Positions 1-9,359 of a DNA stretch of 64,000 nt are shown one piece after another. Position 1 is the stretch's first letter. Every line of letters begins with the position of its first letter. The DNA comes from Streptomyces sp. SKN60 (GTDB taxonomy: Bacteria > Actinomycetota > Actinomycetes > Streptomycetales > Streptomycetaceae), in the NCBI RefSeq assembly GCF_026236535.1, contig NZ_JAHTMW010000008.1, positions 1 to 64,000 on the forward strand, in the 5' to 3' direction. The notes beneath the pieces were generated by a model. It was not told the origin of the DNA. It did not search any database and saw only the letters and a list, made by a program, of their open reading frames with translations. A program made the translations under genes and the position numbers.

Positions 1-3000
1 GTGATCTGTCGCAGAAGGTCACGGTGGACGTGGCCGGCGAGATGCTGGAGCTGAAGAACACCGTCAACACGATGGTGGACCAGCTCTCGGCGTTCGGTTC
101 CGAGGTGACCCGGGTGGCCCGGGAGGTCGGTGTCGAGGGCCGGCTCGGCGGTCAGGCGCAGGTGCAGGGCGCGGCCGGGACGTGGAAGGACCTGACGGAC
201 TCGGTGAACACCGCGTTCCGCAACCTGACCGGCCAGGTGCGGGACATCGCGCAGGTGACCACGGCGGTGGCCAATGGTGATCTGTCGCAGAAGGTCACGG
301 TGGACGTGGCCGGCGAGATGCTGGAGCTGAAGAACACCGTCAACACGATGGTGTCGCAGCTGTCGTCGTTCGCCGACCAGGTGACGCGGATGGCGCGGGA
401 CGTGGGCACCGAGGGCCGGCTGGGCGGTCAGGCGCGGGTGGACGGCGTGTCGGGGCGCTGGCGGGAGCTCACCGACTCGGTGAACTTCATGGCCGGCAAC
501 CTGACCTCGCAGGTGCGGCAGATCGCCCAGGTGACGACGGCGGTGGCCCGGGGTGATCTGTCGCAGAAGATCGACGTGGACGCGCGCGGCGAGATCCTGG
601 AGCTCAAGAACACCATCAACACGATGGTCGACCAGCTGTCCGCGTTCGCGGACCAGGTGACCCGGGTGGCGCGCGAGGTGGGCACCGACGGGCGGCTCGG
701 CGGGCAGGCCGTGGTGCCGGGCGTCGCCGGTGTGTGGCGGGACCTGACGGATTCGGTGAACGGCATGGCCGGGAACCTGACGGCGCAGGTGCGCAACATC
801 GCGCAGGTCGCGACGGCGGTGGCCCGGGGTGATCTGTCGCAGAAGATCGACGTGGACGCGCGCGGCGAGATCCTGGAGCTGAAGAACACCCTCAACACGA
901 TGGTGGACCAGCTCTCGGCGTTCGCGGAGCAGGTGACGCGGGTGGCCCGTGAGGTGGGAACCGACGGCATCCTGGGCGGTCAGGCCGAGGTGCAGGGGGT
1001 CTCCGGCACCTGGAAGGACCTCACCCAGTCGGTGAACATGATGGCGAACAACCTGACCTTCCAGGTCCGGAACATCGCCGAGGTCACCACGGCGGTCGCG
1101 AAGGGCGATCTGTCCAAGAAGATCACCGTCGACGCCAAGGGCGAGATCCTGGAGCTGGTGACGACCGTCAACACGATGGTGGACCAGCTGTCGAACTTCG
1201 CCGACGAGGTGACCCGGGTGGCCCGCGAGGTGGGCACCGAGGGCATCCTCGGCGGCCAGGCCCGGGTGCGCGGGGTGACCGGCATCTGGAAGGACCTCAG
1301 CGACAACGTCAACCTGATGGCCAACAACCTGACCAGTCAGGTGCGCAACATCTCCCGGGTGTCCGCGGCGGTCGCCAACGGCGACCTGACGAAGAAGGTC
1401 ACGGTCGAGGCGCGCGGCGAGGTCGCCGAGCTCGCCGACACCGTGAACACGATGGTGACGACGCTGTCCTCGTTCGCCGACGAGGTGACGAGGGTGGCCC
1501 GTGAGGTGGGCACCGATGGCATCCTCGGCGGCCAGGCCCGGGTGCCGGGCGTCTCGGGCACCTGGAAGGACCTCACCGAGTCGGTGAACTCGATGGCCGA
1601 CAACCTCACCGGTCAGGTGCGGCAGATCGCCGCGGTCGCCACCGCCTTCGCCAAGGGCGACCTCACCAAGAAGATCGACATCGACGCGCGCGGCGAGATC
1701 CTGGAGCTGAAGAACACCCTCAACACCATGGTCGACCAGCTGTCGAACTTCGCCGAGGAGGTCACCCGGGTGGCCCGCGAGGTGGGCACCGACGGACAGC
1801 TCGGCGGCCAGGCCCGGGTCCGGGACGTGGAGGGCACCTGGAGCGACCTGACGGAGTCCGTGAACGAGATGGCCGGGAACCTCACCCGGCAGGTGCGCGC
1901 CATCGCGGCCGTCGCCACCGCGGTGACCCGCGGCGACCTCAACGTCAAGATCGACGGTGTGGACGCGGCCGGTGAGATCCAGGCGCTCCAGGACAACATC
2001 AACACCATGATCGCGAACCTGCGCGACACCACCCTCGCCAACGACGAGCAGGACTGGCTGAAGAGCAACCTGGCCCGCATCTCCGGTCTGATGCAGGGCC
2101 GCCGCGACCTGGAGGACGTGGCCTCGCTCATCATGAGCGAGCTGACGCCGGTCGTCTCGGCCCAGCACGGCGCCTTCTTCGTGGCCATGCCGACCGGTTC
2201 CGCGCACGGCGAGGCCGAACCCGTGGGGGAGGGCGAGGGCGCGTACGAGCTGCGGATGCGCGGCAGTTACGGCTACTCCGCAGGCTCCATGCCGACCTCG
2301 TTCCGGCCGGGCGAGACGCTCATCGGGACGGCCGCCGAGGAGAAGCGGACCATCCAGGTCAACGTGCCGCCGGGCTATCTGAAGATCTCGTCCGGTCTGG
2401 GCGAGGCCGCCCCGGCCCATGTGATCGTGCTGCCCGTGCTGTTCGAGGGCCGGGTCCTCGGCGTGATCGAGCTGGCGTCCTTCCAGCCCTTCACCCAGAT
2501 CCAGCGGGACTTCCTCAACCAGATCGCCGAGCTGATCGCGACCACCGTCAACACCATCAGCGTCAACACCCGCACCGAGGTGCTGCTGCAGCAGTCGCAG
2601 GAGCTCACCGAGCAGCTGCGGGAGCGGTCGGCGGAGCTGGAGCACCGGCAGAAGGAGCTGCAGAACTCCAACGCGGAGCTGGAGGACAAGGCCGAACTCC
2701 TGGCCCGGCAGAACCGGGACATCGAGGTGAAGAACACCGAGATCGAGGAGGCCCGGCAGGTCCTGGAGGAGCGCGCCGAACAGCTCGCGGTCTCCATGCG
2801 CTACAAGTCGGAGTTCCTCGCGAACATGTCGCACGAGCTGCGCACCCCGCTCAACTCGCTGCTGATCCTGGCCAAGCTGCTCGCCGACAACGCGGACACG
2901 AACCTGACGCCCAAGCAGGTCGAGTTCGCCGAGACCATCCACGGCGCCGGCTCCGACCTGCTCCAGCTGATCAACGACATCCTCGACCTGTCGAAGGTCG

Positions 3001-4193
3001 AGGCGGGCAAGATGGACGTCTCGCCGACCCGGATCGCCCTCGTGCAGCTGGTCGACTACGTGGAGGCCACCTTCCGGCCGCTCACCGCCGAGAAGGGCCT
3101 CGACTTCTCCGTACGGGTCTCCCCGGAGCTGCCCGCGACCCTGCACACCGACGAGCAGCGGCTGCTTCAGGTACTGCGCAACCTCCTGTCGAACGCGGTG
3201 AAGTTCACCGACACCGGGGCCGTGGAGCTGGTGATCCGGCCGGCCGGGGCGGACGTGCCGCAGTCGATCCGGGAGCAGCTCCTGGAGGCGGGCACGCTGC
3301 ACGACCCGGAGGCCGACATGATCGCGTTCTCCGTGACGGACACCGGCATCGGGATCGCCGCCGGCAAGATGCGGGTGATCTTCGAGGCGTTCAAGCAGGC
3401 CGACGGCACGACCAGCCGGAAGTACGGCGGTACGGGCCTTGGCCTGTCGATCAGCCGGGAGATCGCGCGGCTGCTCGGCGGCGAGATCTACGCGGCGAGC
3501 GAGCCGGGCCGCGGCTCGACCTTCACGCTCTACCTGCCGCTGAGCCCGGTCGCGCCGGCGACGGCGCACGGGGCGGACGCGCAGGACCCGGACGAGCGTC
3601 CCGGGGCCGGCGACGAGCTGGGCGAGGGGTTCGTGCACTTCGCGCCCGCACCGGTGCACACCGAGGCCCGCTCGGGGGCCGGCGCGCTGTTCCGGCACCG
3701 CCGCAAGACGGCCGAGCAGTGGCCGCAACTCCCGGGCCAGTCGCCCAAGGGTGAGCAGCCGGCCGTCGAGGAGGAGCGGCCGGAGGCCGCGCCGCGCCCG
3801 GTGTATACGTTCGCGGGTGAGAAGGTGCTGATCGTCGACGACGACATCCGCAATGTGTTCGCCCTGACCAGCGTCCTGGAGCAGCACGGGCTCGCCGTGC
3901 TCTACGCGGAGAACGGGCGCGAGGGCATCGAGGTCCTGGAGCAGCACGAGGACGTCTCGGTGGTCCTGATGGACATCATGATGCCGGAGATGGACGGTTA
4001 CGCCACGACCACCGCGATCCGGCGGATGCCGCAGTTCGCGGGGCTGCCGATCATCGCGCTGACCGCCAAGGCGATGAAGGGCGACCGGGAGAAGGCCATC
4101 GAGTCCGGGGCCTCGGACTACGTGACCAAGCCGGTCGACCCGGACTATCTGCTGTCGGTGATGGAGCAGTGGATGCGCGGGGAGGGACGCTAG
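1..4193 (+). CDS. osaA: OsaA-like poly-HAMP hybrid histidine kinase/response regulator (5' end outside window)
   Basis: The frame is already open at base 3 (Asp-Leu-Ser-Gln-Lys, the start of a repeat), so the true start lies upstream; the GTG at 24 is internal. Seven and a half 92-residue units follow in exact 276-nt register (unit starts at 3, 279, 555, 831, 1107, 1383, 1659 and 1935). Each unit has the look of a pair of HAMP modules (VNTMV..LS.FA, then W.DLT.SVN..A.NLT). After them come a GAF-like domain (about 2080-2560), a Glu/Gln-rich coiled coil (2590-2790), a HisKA box SHELRTPLN with the phospho-acceptor His at 2832-2834, an HATPase domain (N box near 3190, [14 protein letters not shown]) and a C-terminal receiver with its Asp at 3972-3974. 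OsaA/OsaB of S. coelicolor act in osmoadaptation and precede ftsK, as here. The kinase is probably cytoplasmic, since no membrane segment is visible in this part. Confidence 0.9.
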   Translation, partial: DLSQKVTVDVAGEMLELKNTVNTMVDQLSAFGSEVTRVAREVGVEGRLGGQAQVQGAAGTWKDLTDSVNTAFRNLTGQVRDIAQVTTAVANGDLSQKVTVDVAGEMLELKNTVNTMVSQLSSFADQVTRMARDVGTEGRLGGQARVDGVSGRWRELTDSVNFMAGNLTSQVRQIAQVTTAVARGDLSQKIDVDARGEILELKNTINTMVDQLSAFADQVTRVAREVGTDGRLGGQAVVPGVAGVWRDLTDSVNGMAGNLTAQVRNIAQVATAVARGDLSQKIDVDARGEILELKNTLNTMVDQLSAFAEQVTRVAREVGTDGILGGQAEVQGVSGTWKDLTQSVNMMANNLTFQVRNIAEVTTAVAKGDLSKKITVDAKGEILELVTTVNTMVDQLSNFADEVTRVAREVGTEGILGGQARVRGVTGIWKDLSDNVNLMANNLTSQVRNISRVSAAVANGDLTKKVTVEARGEVAELADTVNTMVTTLSSFADEVTRVAREVGTDGILGGQARVPGVSGTWKDLTESVNSMADNLTGQVRQIAAVATAFAKGDLTKKIDIDARGEILELKNTLNTMVDQLSNFAEEVTRVAREVGTDGQLGGQARVRDVEGTWSDLTESVNEMAGNLTRQVRAIAAVATAVTRGDLNVKIDGVDAAGEIQALQDNINTMIANLRDTTLANDEQDWLKSNLARISGLMQGRRDLEDVASLIMSELTPVVSAQHGAFFVAMPTGSAHGEAEPVGEGEGAYELRMRGSYGYSAGSMPTSFRPGETLIGTAAEEKRTIQVNVPPGYLKISSGLGEAAPAHVIVLPVLFEGRVLGVIELASFQPFTQIQRDFLNQIAELIATTVNTISVNTRTEVLLQQSQELTEQLRERSAELEHRQKELQNSNAELEDKAELLARQNRDIEVKNTEIEEARQVLEERAEQLAVSMRYKSEFLANMSHELRTPLNSLLILAKLLADNADTNLTPKQVEFAETIHGAGSDLLQLINDILDLSKVEAGKMDVSPTRIALVQLVDYVEATFRPLTAEKGLDFSVRVSPELPATLHTDEQRLLQVLRNLLSNAVKFTDTGAVELVIRPAGADVPQSIREQLLEAGTLHDPEADMIAFSVTDTGIGIAAGKMRVIFEAFKQADGTTSRKYGGTGLGLSISREIARLLGGEIYAASEPGRGSTFTLYLPLSPVAPATAHGADAQDPDERPGAGDELGEGFVHFAPAPVHTEARSGAGALFRHRRKTAEQWPQLPGQSPKGEQPAVEEERPEAAPRPVYTFAGEKVLIVDDDIRNVFALTSVLEQHGLAVLYAENGREGIEVLEQHEDVSVVLMDIMMPEMDGYATTTAIRRMPQFAGLPIIALTAKAMKGDREKAIESGASDYVTKPVDPDYLLSVMEQWMRGEGR

Positions 4194-4511
4194 GAAAGGT
4201 CCTGGAGAGGTGCTCCGGCGGCGGCCCCGCGGCCGGAGCCGGGGCACCCCTCCGCGGCCGGCCCTCGCCAACCGGGTGTGAGAGCCCGCCGGACGGGGAA
4301 CCTTCTGGTCTCCCGCCGCGTTCGACGTACGGGCACGGCTTGCGTGTTCTGTGACAATGCGGTGACAGGGTGTGGCGACGGGTGGGGTGCGGCTACGATG
4401 ACCGGCACAAGGACGGACGGCGCATGGGAGTCGTCTTCTGGGGCGGCGCCCGGTGCTTCCCCCGGCACGCAGAGCCGGAGCGAGCCAGTGCCGGGGCGAG
4501 GAGGACGGGGC
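4194..4511 (+). promoter_or_regulatory. osaA-osaB intergenic region: hairpin plus candidate osaB promoter
   Basis: This 318-nt gap holds no convincing gene. Just after osaA is an 8-bp inverted repeat, GCTCCGGC (4212-4219) with GCCGGAGC (4232-4239), which could terminate osaA transcripts. Further on GTGACA occurs twice exactly 11 nt apart (4351-4356 and 4362-4367), followed by a -10-like TACGAT (4394-4399). That suggests osaB has its own promoter with a phased regulator site. Promoter and operator are inferences from spacing alone. Confidence 0.4.
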
Positions 4512-5180
4512 ATGGTGCAGAAGGCCAAGATCCTCCTGGTCGATGACCGGCCGGAGAATCTGCTGGCGCTGGAGGCCATTCTCTCCGCGCTCGATCAGAC
4601 ACTGGTGCGGGCATCGTCCGGGGAGGAAGCGCTCAAGGCGCTGCTGACCGACGACTTCGCGGTCATCCTGCTGGACGTCCAGATGCCCGGCATGGACGGA
4701 TTCGAGACCGCCGCGCACATCAAGCGGCGCGAGCGGACCCGGGACATCCCGATCATCTTCCTCACCGCCATCAACCACGGCCCCCACCACACCTTCCGGG
4801 GGTACGCGGCGGGCGCGGTCGACTACATCTCCAAGCCGTTCGACCCGTGGGTGCTGCGCGCCAAGGTCTCCGTCTTCGTCGAGCTGTACATGAAGAACTG
4901 CCAGCTCCGCGAGCAGGCCGCGCTGCTCCGCCTCCAGCTGGAGGGCGGCGCGGGCCAGCCCAAGGAGTCCCCGGGGCTGCTCGCCGAGCTCTCCGCCCGG
5001 CTCGCCGCCGTCGAGGAGCAGGCCGAGGCGCTGTCCAAGCAGCTCGACGACGACTCCGCCGACGCCGCGGCCGTCGCCACCGCCGCGCACCTGGAGCGCA
5101 AGCTGACCGGACTGCGCCGCGCGCTCGACGCGCTCGAGCCCGGCACCGGCGGCGCGCCCTCCCTGCCGGCGCAGAACTGA
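4512..5180 (+). CDS. osaB: OsaB-like response regulator with coiled-coil output region
   Basis: A 222-residue protein. Residues 1-125 are a receiver domain (ILLVDD, phospho-acceptor Asp55 in LLDVQMPGMDG, the switch Thr in FLTA, and a conserved Lys in YISKPFD). The rest (about 130-215) is Leu/Ala/Glu-rich with heptad character and no recognisable DNA-binding domain, so output is probably through protein contact. The ATG at 4512 is chosen because GAGGAGG lies 7 nt upstream; upstream in-frame starts would add low-complexity residues before the receiver. In S. coelicolor OsaB is needed for aerial growth under osmotic stress and pairs with the neighbouring kinase. A hairpin follows the stop codon. 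Confidence 0.9.
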   Translation: MVQKAKILLVDDRPENLLALEAILSALDQTLVRASSGEEALKALLTDDFAVILLDVQMPGMDGFETAAHIKRRERTRDIPIIFLTAINHGPHHTFRGYAAGAVDYISKPFDPWVLRAKVSVFVELYMKNCQLREQAALLRLQLEGGAGQPKESPGLLAELSARLAAVEEQAEALSKQLDDDSADAAAVATAAHLERKLTGLRRALDALEPGTGGAPSLPAQN

Positions 5181-5218
5181 CACACGCTCACCGGAGCGGG
5201 CCGGAGCGGGCCGGAACC

Positions 5219-5246
5219 GACGCCCGCCGTGAGCGGGCGTCAGTTT
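5219..5246 (+). terminator. Hairpin terminator after osaB
   Basis: GACGCCCGC (5219-5227) pairs perfectly with GCGGGCGTC (5233-5241) across a 5-nt loop and is followed by AGTTT. It separates osaB from ftsK. The T-run is weak, as is usual in high-GC actinobacteria. Confidence 0.6.
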
Positions 5247-5328
5247 CACGCCCCGGCAAGGGCGACACGAACGGGTGAGCGCGGACAGCGCTGTTTCCCC
5301 GGCGGGTTGCGCAGGTAACCTCAGCACC

Positions 5329-8142
5329 ATGGCCTCACGTACGTCCGGCAAGGGTTCCCAGGGCACGGCGGGCACCGCGAAACCACGGGCCGCCGGCCGT
5401 ACGAGCGGTGCTGGCGGTGCCGCGAAGAAGACGACGGCCGCCAAGTCGCCCGCCAAGCCCCCCGCGAAGAAGGCTCCGGCCAGGAAGTCCGCGCCCGCCA
5501 AGCGCGCGCCCGCGCGCAAGACGGCGGCGAAGAAGCCCGCGGCTCGCCCGGCACCGTCCCCCACCGGGGGCGTCTACCGGCTGGCGCGCGGCCTCTGGCT
5601 CGGACTCGCGCACGCCGTCGGGGCGATGTTCCGGGGGATAGGGCGGGGCGCCAAGGGCCTCGACCCGGCCCACCGCAAGGACGGCCTCGCGCTGCTGCTG
5701 CTCGGCGTCGCCCTGATCGTCGCCGCCGGCACCTGGTCGAATCTGCGCGGCCCGGTCGGCGACCTGGTCGAGATGCTGGTCACCGGCGCCTTCGGCCGGC
5801 TCGACCTGCTCGTCCCGCTGCTCGTCGGCGCCATCGCCGTACGCCTGATCCTCTACCCGGAGAAGCCGGAGGCCAACGGCCGGATCGTGATCGGCCTGTC
5901 CGCGCTCGTCATCGGCGTGCTCGGACAGGTGCACATCGCCTGCGGCTCGCCCGGCCGCGGCGACGGCACCGACGCCATGCAGGACGCCGGCGGGCTCATC
6001 GGCTGGGCCGCCTCCAAGCCGCTGATCTTCATGATGGGCGAGGTCCTCGCGGTGCCGCTCCTGGTGCTGCTCACCGTCTTCGGACTGCTCGTCGTCACCG
6101 CCACCCCCGTCAACGCCATCCCGCAGCGGCTGCGCGCGCTCGGCGCCCGGCTCGGCCTGGTCGAGCCCGAGTACGGGCCCGAGGAGGCCGCCGGGGCGCA
6201 GGACTACGACGACGAGTGGCGCGAGGACGCGCCCCGCACCGCCCGGCCCGTGCGCCGGCGCGCGCCCGGCGCGGGCCCGGACTACGACCCCGACCGGGCC
6301 GAGGCCGCCGCCCTGGAGCGGCGCGGCCGGCGGAGCCGTACCACCCCGTCCGCGTCCTCCTTCGACACCACCGGACTCGACCCGGTCGACGTGGCCGCCG
6401 CCGCGGCCGCCGCGCTCGACGGCGCCGTCCTCAACGGCATGCCGCCGTCCCCGCTGGTCGCCGACCTCACCCGGGACGTCACCGCCGAGCGGGCCGCCGC
6501 CGTGGCCGCCGCGGCCGCCGACGCGCAGCCCGAGGCCCCGGAGACGGCGCCCGTCCCCACCGCCCGCGGCGCCGCCCGCGACCGGTCCGGCGGCGGGGTG
6601 CCCGACCTCACCAAGCCGGCGCCCGAGCCGACCGACCTGCCGCCGCGCGCCGAACAGCTCCAGCTCTCCGGCGACATCACGTACTCGCTGCCCTCCATGG
6701 ACCTCCTGGAGCGCGGCGGCCCCGGCAAGACCCGCAGCGCCGCCAACGACGCCATCGTCGAGTCGCTCACCAACGTCTTCGCCGAGTTCAAGGTCGACGC
6801 GGCCGTCACCGGCTTCACCCGCGGCCCGACGGTCACCCGGTACGAGGTCGAGCTCGGCCCGGCCGTCAAGGTCGAGAAGATCACCGCGCTCACCAAGAAC
6901 ATCGCGTACGCCGTGGCCAGCCCCGACGTGCGGATCATCTCCCCGATCCCCGGCAAGTCCGCGGTCGGCATCGAGATCCCCAACACCGACCGCGAGATGG
7001 TCAACCTCGGCGACGTGCTGCGCCTCGCCGAGGCCGCCGAGGACGACCACCCGATGCTGGTGGCGCTCGGCAAGGACGTCGAGGGCGGCTATGTGATGGC
7101 CAACCTGGCGAAGATGCCGCACATCCTGGTGGCCGGCGCGACCGGCTCCGGCAAGTCGTCCTGCATCAACTGCCTGATCACCTCGGTGATGATAAGAGCG
7201 ACCCCGGAGGACGTCCGGATGGTGCTCGTCGACCCCAAGCGGGTCGAGCTCACCGCCTACGAGGGCATCCCGCACCTGATCACCCCGATCATCACCAACC
7301 CCAAGCGGGCCGCCGAGGCCCTGCAGTGGGTGGTGCGCGAGATGGACCTGCGCTACGACGACCTGGCCGCCTTCGGCTTCCGGCACATCGACGACTTCAA
7401 CCAGGCCATCCGGGACGGCAAGGTCCAGCTGCCGCCGGGCAGTGAGCGCGAGCTCAAGACCTACCCGTACCTCCTGGTGATCGTCGACGAGCTCGCCGAC
7501 CTGATGATGGTCGCGCCGAGGGACGTCGAGGACGCGATCGTGCGCATCACCCAGCTGGCCCGCGCGGCCGGCATCCACCTGGTGCTCGCCACCCAGCGGC
7601 CCTCGGTGGACGTCGTCACCGGTCTGATCAAGGCGAACGTGCCGTCCCGGCTCGCCTTCGCCACCTCCTCGCTCGCCGACAGCCGGGTCATCCTCGACCA
7701 GCCCGGCGCCGAGAAGCTGATCGGCAAGGGCGACGGCCTGTTCCTGCCGATGGGCGCGAACAAGCCGGTCCGCATGCAGGGCGCCTTCGTCACCGAGCAC
7801 GAGGTCGCCACCGTCGTCCAGCACTGCAAGGACCAGATGGCGCCGGTCTTCCGGGACGACGTCACCGTCGGCACCAAGCAGAAGAAGGAGATCGACGAGG
7901 AGATCGGCGACGACCTCGACGTGCTGTGCCAGGCCGCGGAACTGGTCGTCTCCACCCAGTTCGGCTCCACCTCGATGCTCCAGCGCAAGCTGCGCGTCGG
8001 CTTCGCCAAGGCCGGCCGGCTGATGGACCTGATGGAGTCGCGCAGCATCGTCGGCCCGAGCGAGGGCTCCAAGGCCCGCGACGTGCTGGTCAAGCCGGAC
8101 GAGCTGGACGAGGTGCTGGACCGGATCCGCGGCGGGGAGTAG
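5329..8142 (+). CDS. ftsK: DNA translocase FtsK/SpoIIIE
   Basis: Septum-located ATPase that pumps chromosome ends out of closing septa; in Streptomyces it acts during sporulation. About 937 residues. The N-terminus (1-85) is an Ala/Lys/Pro-rich basic tail, then four hydrophobic segments (about 115-265), a long acidic/Ala/Pro linker (about 280-440), and the motor. Walker A is GATGSGKS (Lys near residue 609), Walker B is LLVIVDELADLMM (about 715-727), and TQRPSVDV follows. The C-terminal gamma winged helix (QFGSTSMLQRKLRVGFAKAGRLMD...) is complete, so it should read KOPS-like sequences. The start is taken at ATG 5329; an in-frame GTG at 5275 would add 18 residues and has no clear ribosome site. 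Confidence 0.95.
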   Translation: MASRTSGKGSQGTAGTAKPRAAGRTSGAGGAAKKTTAAKSPAKPPAKKAPARKSAPAKRAPARKTAAKKPAARPAPSPTGGVYRLARGLWLGLAHAVGAMFRGIGRGAKGLDPAHRKDGLALLLLGVALIVAAGTWSNLRGPVGDLVEMLVTGAFGRLDLLVPLLVGAIAVRLILYPEKPEANGRIVIGLSALVIGVLGQVHIACGSPGRGDGTDAMQDAGGLIGWAASKPLIFMMGEVLAVPLLVLLTVFGLLVVTATPVNAIPQRLRALGARLGLVEPEYGPEEAAGAQDYDDEWREDAPRTARPVRRRAPGAGPDYDPDRAEAAALERRGRRSRTTPSASSFDTTGLDPVDVAAAAAAALDGAVLNGMPPSPLVADLTRDVTAERAAAVAAAAADAQPEAPETAPVPTARGAARDRSGGGVPDLTKPAPEPTDLPPRAEQLQLSGDITYSLPSMDLLERGGPGKTRSAANDAIVESLTNVFAEFKVDAAVTGFTRGPTVTRYEVELGPAVKVEKITALTKNIAYAVASPDVRIISPIPGKSAVGIEIPNTDREMVNLGDVLRLAEAAEDDHPMLVALGKDVEGGYVMANLAKMPHILVAGATGSGKSSCINCLITSVMIRATPEDVRMVLVDPKRVELTAYEGIPHLITPIITNPKRAAEALQWVVREMDLRYDDLAAFGFRHIDDFNQAIRDGKVQLPPGSERELKTYPYLLVIVDELADLMMVAPRDVEDAIVRITQLARAAGIHLVLATQRPSVDVVTGLIKANVPSRLAFATSSLADSRVILDQPGAEKLIGKGDGLFLPMGANKPVRMQGAFVTEHEVATVVQHCKDQMAPVFRDDVTVGTKQKKEIDEEIGDDLDVLCQAAELVVSTQFGSTSMLQRKLRVGFAKAGRLMDLMESRSIVGPSEGSKARDVLVKPDELDEVLDRIRGGE

Positions 8143-8237
8143 GGACCCCGGCCGGCCAGGCCCGTCCGGACGAACCCGCCCGAGCAGGCCCGTCCGGGCG
8201 GCGCACCGGGATCGAGACCTGGCCGAGACTCACTCGT

Positions 8238-8264
8238 AAGGGAAAGTGGGCAACCGTTTCCCTT
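8238..8264. promoter_or_regulatory. Perfect 8-bp inverted repeat between ftsK and the RodZ-like gene
   Basis: AAGGGAAA (8238-8245) and TTTCCCTT (8257-8264) are exact inverted copies 11 nt apart. The AT-rich arms stand out in GC-rich surroundings. It could be an operator for the downstream gene or a weak terminator for ftsK. The arm composition and 19-bp centre-to-centre spacing look more like a dimeric regulator site than a terminator, but this is inference. Confidence 0.4.
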
Positions 8265-8337
8265 GGGCGTACGTCAAGTTGGAGGGAGGGACAGGACCCT
8301 GTCCCAGCCTCATGGCGTACAAACGACGCCCGCCCGG

Positions 8338-8368
8338 TTGCCCCACCCTTTCGTACCACCCATAGACT
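8338..8368 (+). promoter_or_regulatory. Candidate promoter of the RodZ-like gene
   Basis: TTGCCC (8338-8343) and TAGACT (8363-8368) are 19 nt apart, a long spacing for a housekeeping promoter. They sit 40 nt before the GTG start and downstream of the AAGGGAAA inverted repeat. Only a pattern match. Confidence 0.3.
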
Positions 8369-8408
8369 GAACATCCAGCAGGTGGCTACACGCTCGAAAG
8401 GCGCTCTC

Positions 8409-9239
8409 GTGTCCATCGGCAACTCCCCCGAATCCCCCGAGGACGACCGGAACTTCCCGGCAGATGACCGGGATTCGATCGGTCGTGCCCTTCAGCAGGC
8501 CCGTGTCGCCGCCGGTCTCACCGTCGAAGAGGTCAGCGCCTCCACCCGCGTGCGCGTCCCGATCGTGCACGCGATCGAGGAGGACGACTTCTCGCGCTGC
8601 GGCGGCGACGTCTACGCCCGCGGGCACATCCGCACGCTCGCGCGCGCCGTGGGGCTCGATCCGGCATCGCTGATCGAGCAGTACGACGCCGAGCACGGCG
8701 GCCGCCCGTCGCCCACCCCGGCCGCCCCGCTGTTCGAGGCGGAGCGGATCCGCCCCGAGCCCCGCCGGCCCAACTGGACCGCCGCCATGGTCGCGGCGAT
8801 CGTCGCCGTCGTCGGGTTCGTCGGCTTCACGATGTTCAACGGGAACGACGGCGCCGGCCAGGCCGGTGCGGCGGCGGAGGGCCCGGCCCCCGCGACCAAG
8901 ACCACCGCCCCGGCCAAGCCCAAGCCGGTCAAGCCCAAGCCCGTGCCCTCCGAGTCCGCCATCGCGGCGGCCCCGCTGGACAAGGTCACCGTCAAGCTGA
9001 CCGCGACCGACGACAAGAGCTGGATCTCCGCGAAGGCCCACGACGGCAAGCTGCTCTTCGACGGGCTGCTCCTCGCGGGCGAGTCCAAGACCTTCCAGGA
9101 CGACGAGCGGATCGACCTCATCCTCGGCAACGCCGGGCCGATCGAGCTGTACGTCAACGGCAAGAAGGTCGAGGACACCTTCGAGTCCGGTCAGGTCGAG
9201 CGCCTGTCGTACACCAAGGGCGACCCGCAGGCCGGCTGA
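8409..9239 (+). CDS. RodZ-like helix-turn-helix membrane protein (DUF4115 C-terminus)
   Basis: A 276-residue bitopic protein. Residues 15-95 form a RodZ-type HTH (IGRALQQARVAAGLTVEEVS...VPIVHAIEEDDFSRCGGDVYARGHIRTLA). A single membrane helix lies at about 122-143 (WTAAMVAAIVAVVGFVGFTMF). A Pro/Lys/Ala linker leads to an extracytoplasmic DUF4115-like beta domain (ATDDKSWISAKAHDGKLLFDGLL...). In other bacteria RodZ links MreB to the cell-wall machinery; in Streptomyces its exact role is less clear. The GTG at 8409 has GAAAGG upstream, and earlier in-frame codons lie in non-conserved sequence. Confidence 0.85.
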   Translation: MSIGNSPESPEDDRNFPADDRDSIGRALQQARVAAGLTVEEVSASTRVRVPIVHAIEEDDFSRCGGDVYARGHIRTLARAVGLDPASLIEQYDAEHGGRPSPTPAAPLFEAERIRPEPRRPNWTAAMVAAIVAVVGFVGFTMFNGNDGAGQAGAAAEGPAPATKTTAPAKPKPVKPKPVPSESAIAAAPLDKVTVKLTATDDKSWISAKAHDGKLLFDGLLLAGESKTFQDDERIDLILGNAGPIELYVNGKKVEDTFESGQVERLSYTKGDPQAG

Positions 9240-9298
9240 CCCCCGGCCGGCCCCGCCCGGCCCGGTCTTCCGCCGGCCTCCGCCACCGTGTGTGACGG

Positions 9299-9327
9299 CC
9301 GTCGCGCAGGTGAACCCTGCGCGACGG
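9299..9327. terminator. 12-bp perfect hairpin between the RodZ-like gene and rimO
   Basis: CCGTCGCGCAGG (9299-9310) pairs perfectly with CCTGCGCGACGG (9316-9327) over a 5-nt loop (TGAAC). It lies 59 nt after the RodZ-like stop and about 19 nt before the rimO -10-like TAGTCT. No T-tract follows. Terminator of the upstream gene is the simplest reading; an operator over the rimO -35 region is the alternative. Confidence 0.55.
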
Positions 9328-9359
9328 AGGTACGGCCGGGACGAAGTAGTCTTGAGTCC

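Noticed and set aside
1-2010. Regular repeats near the left edge considered as CRISPR or satellite
   Set aside because: The 276-nt period is a coding repeat of 92 residues in frame, not short repeats with unique spacers.
5335-7824. 829-codon minus-strand open frame opposite ftsK
   Set aside because: Codon-bias shadow of a high-GC gene: Gly/Arg/Asp/Val-rich, no domain, and fully inside the well-supported ftsK.
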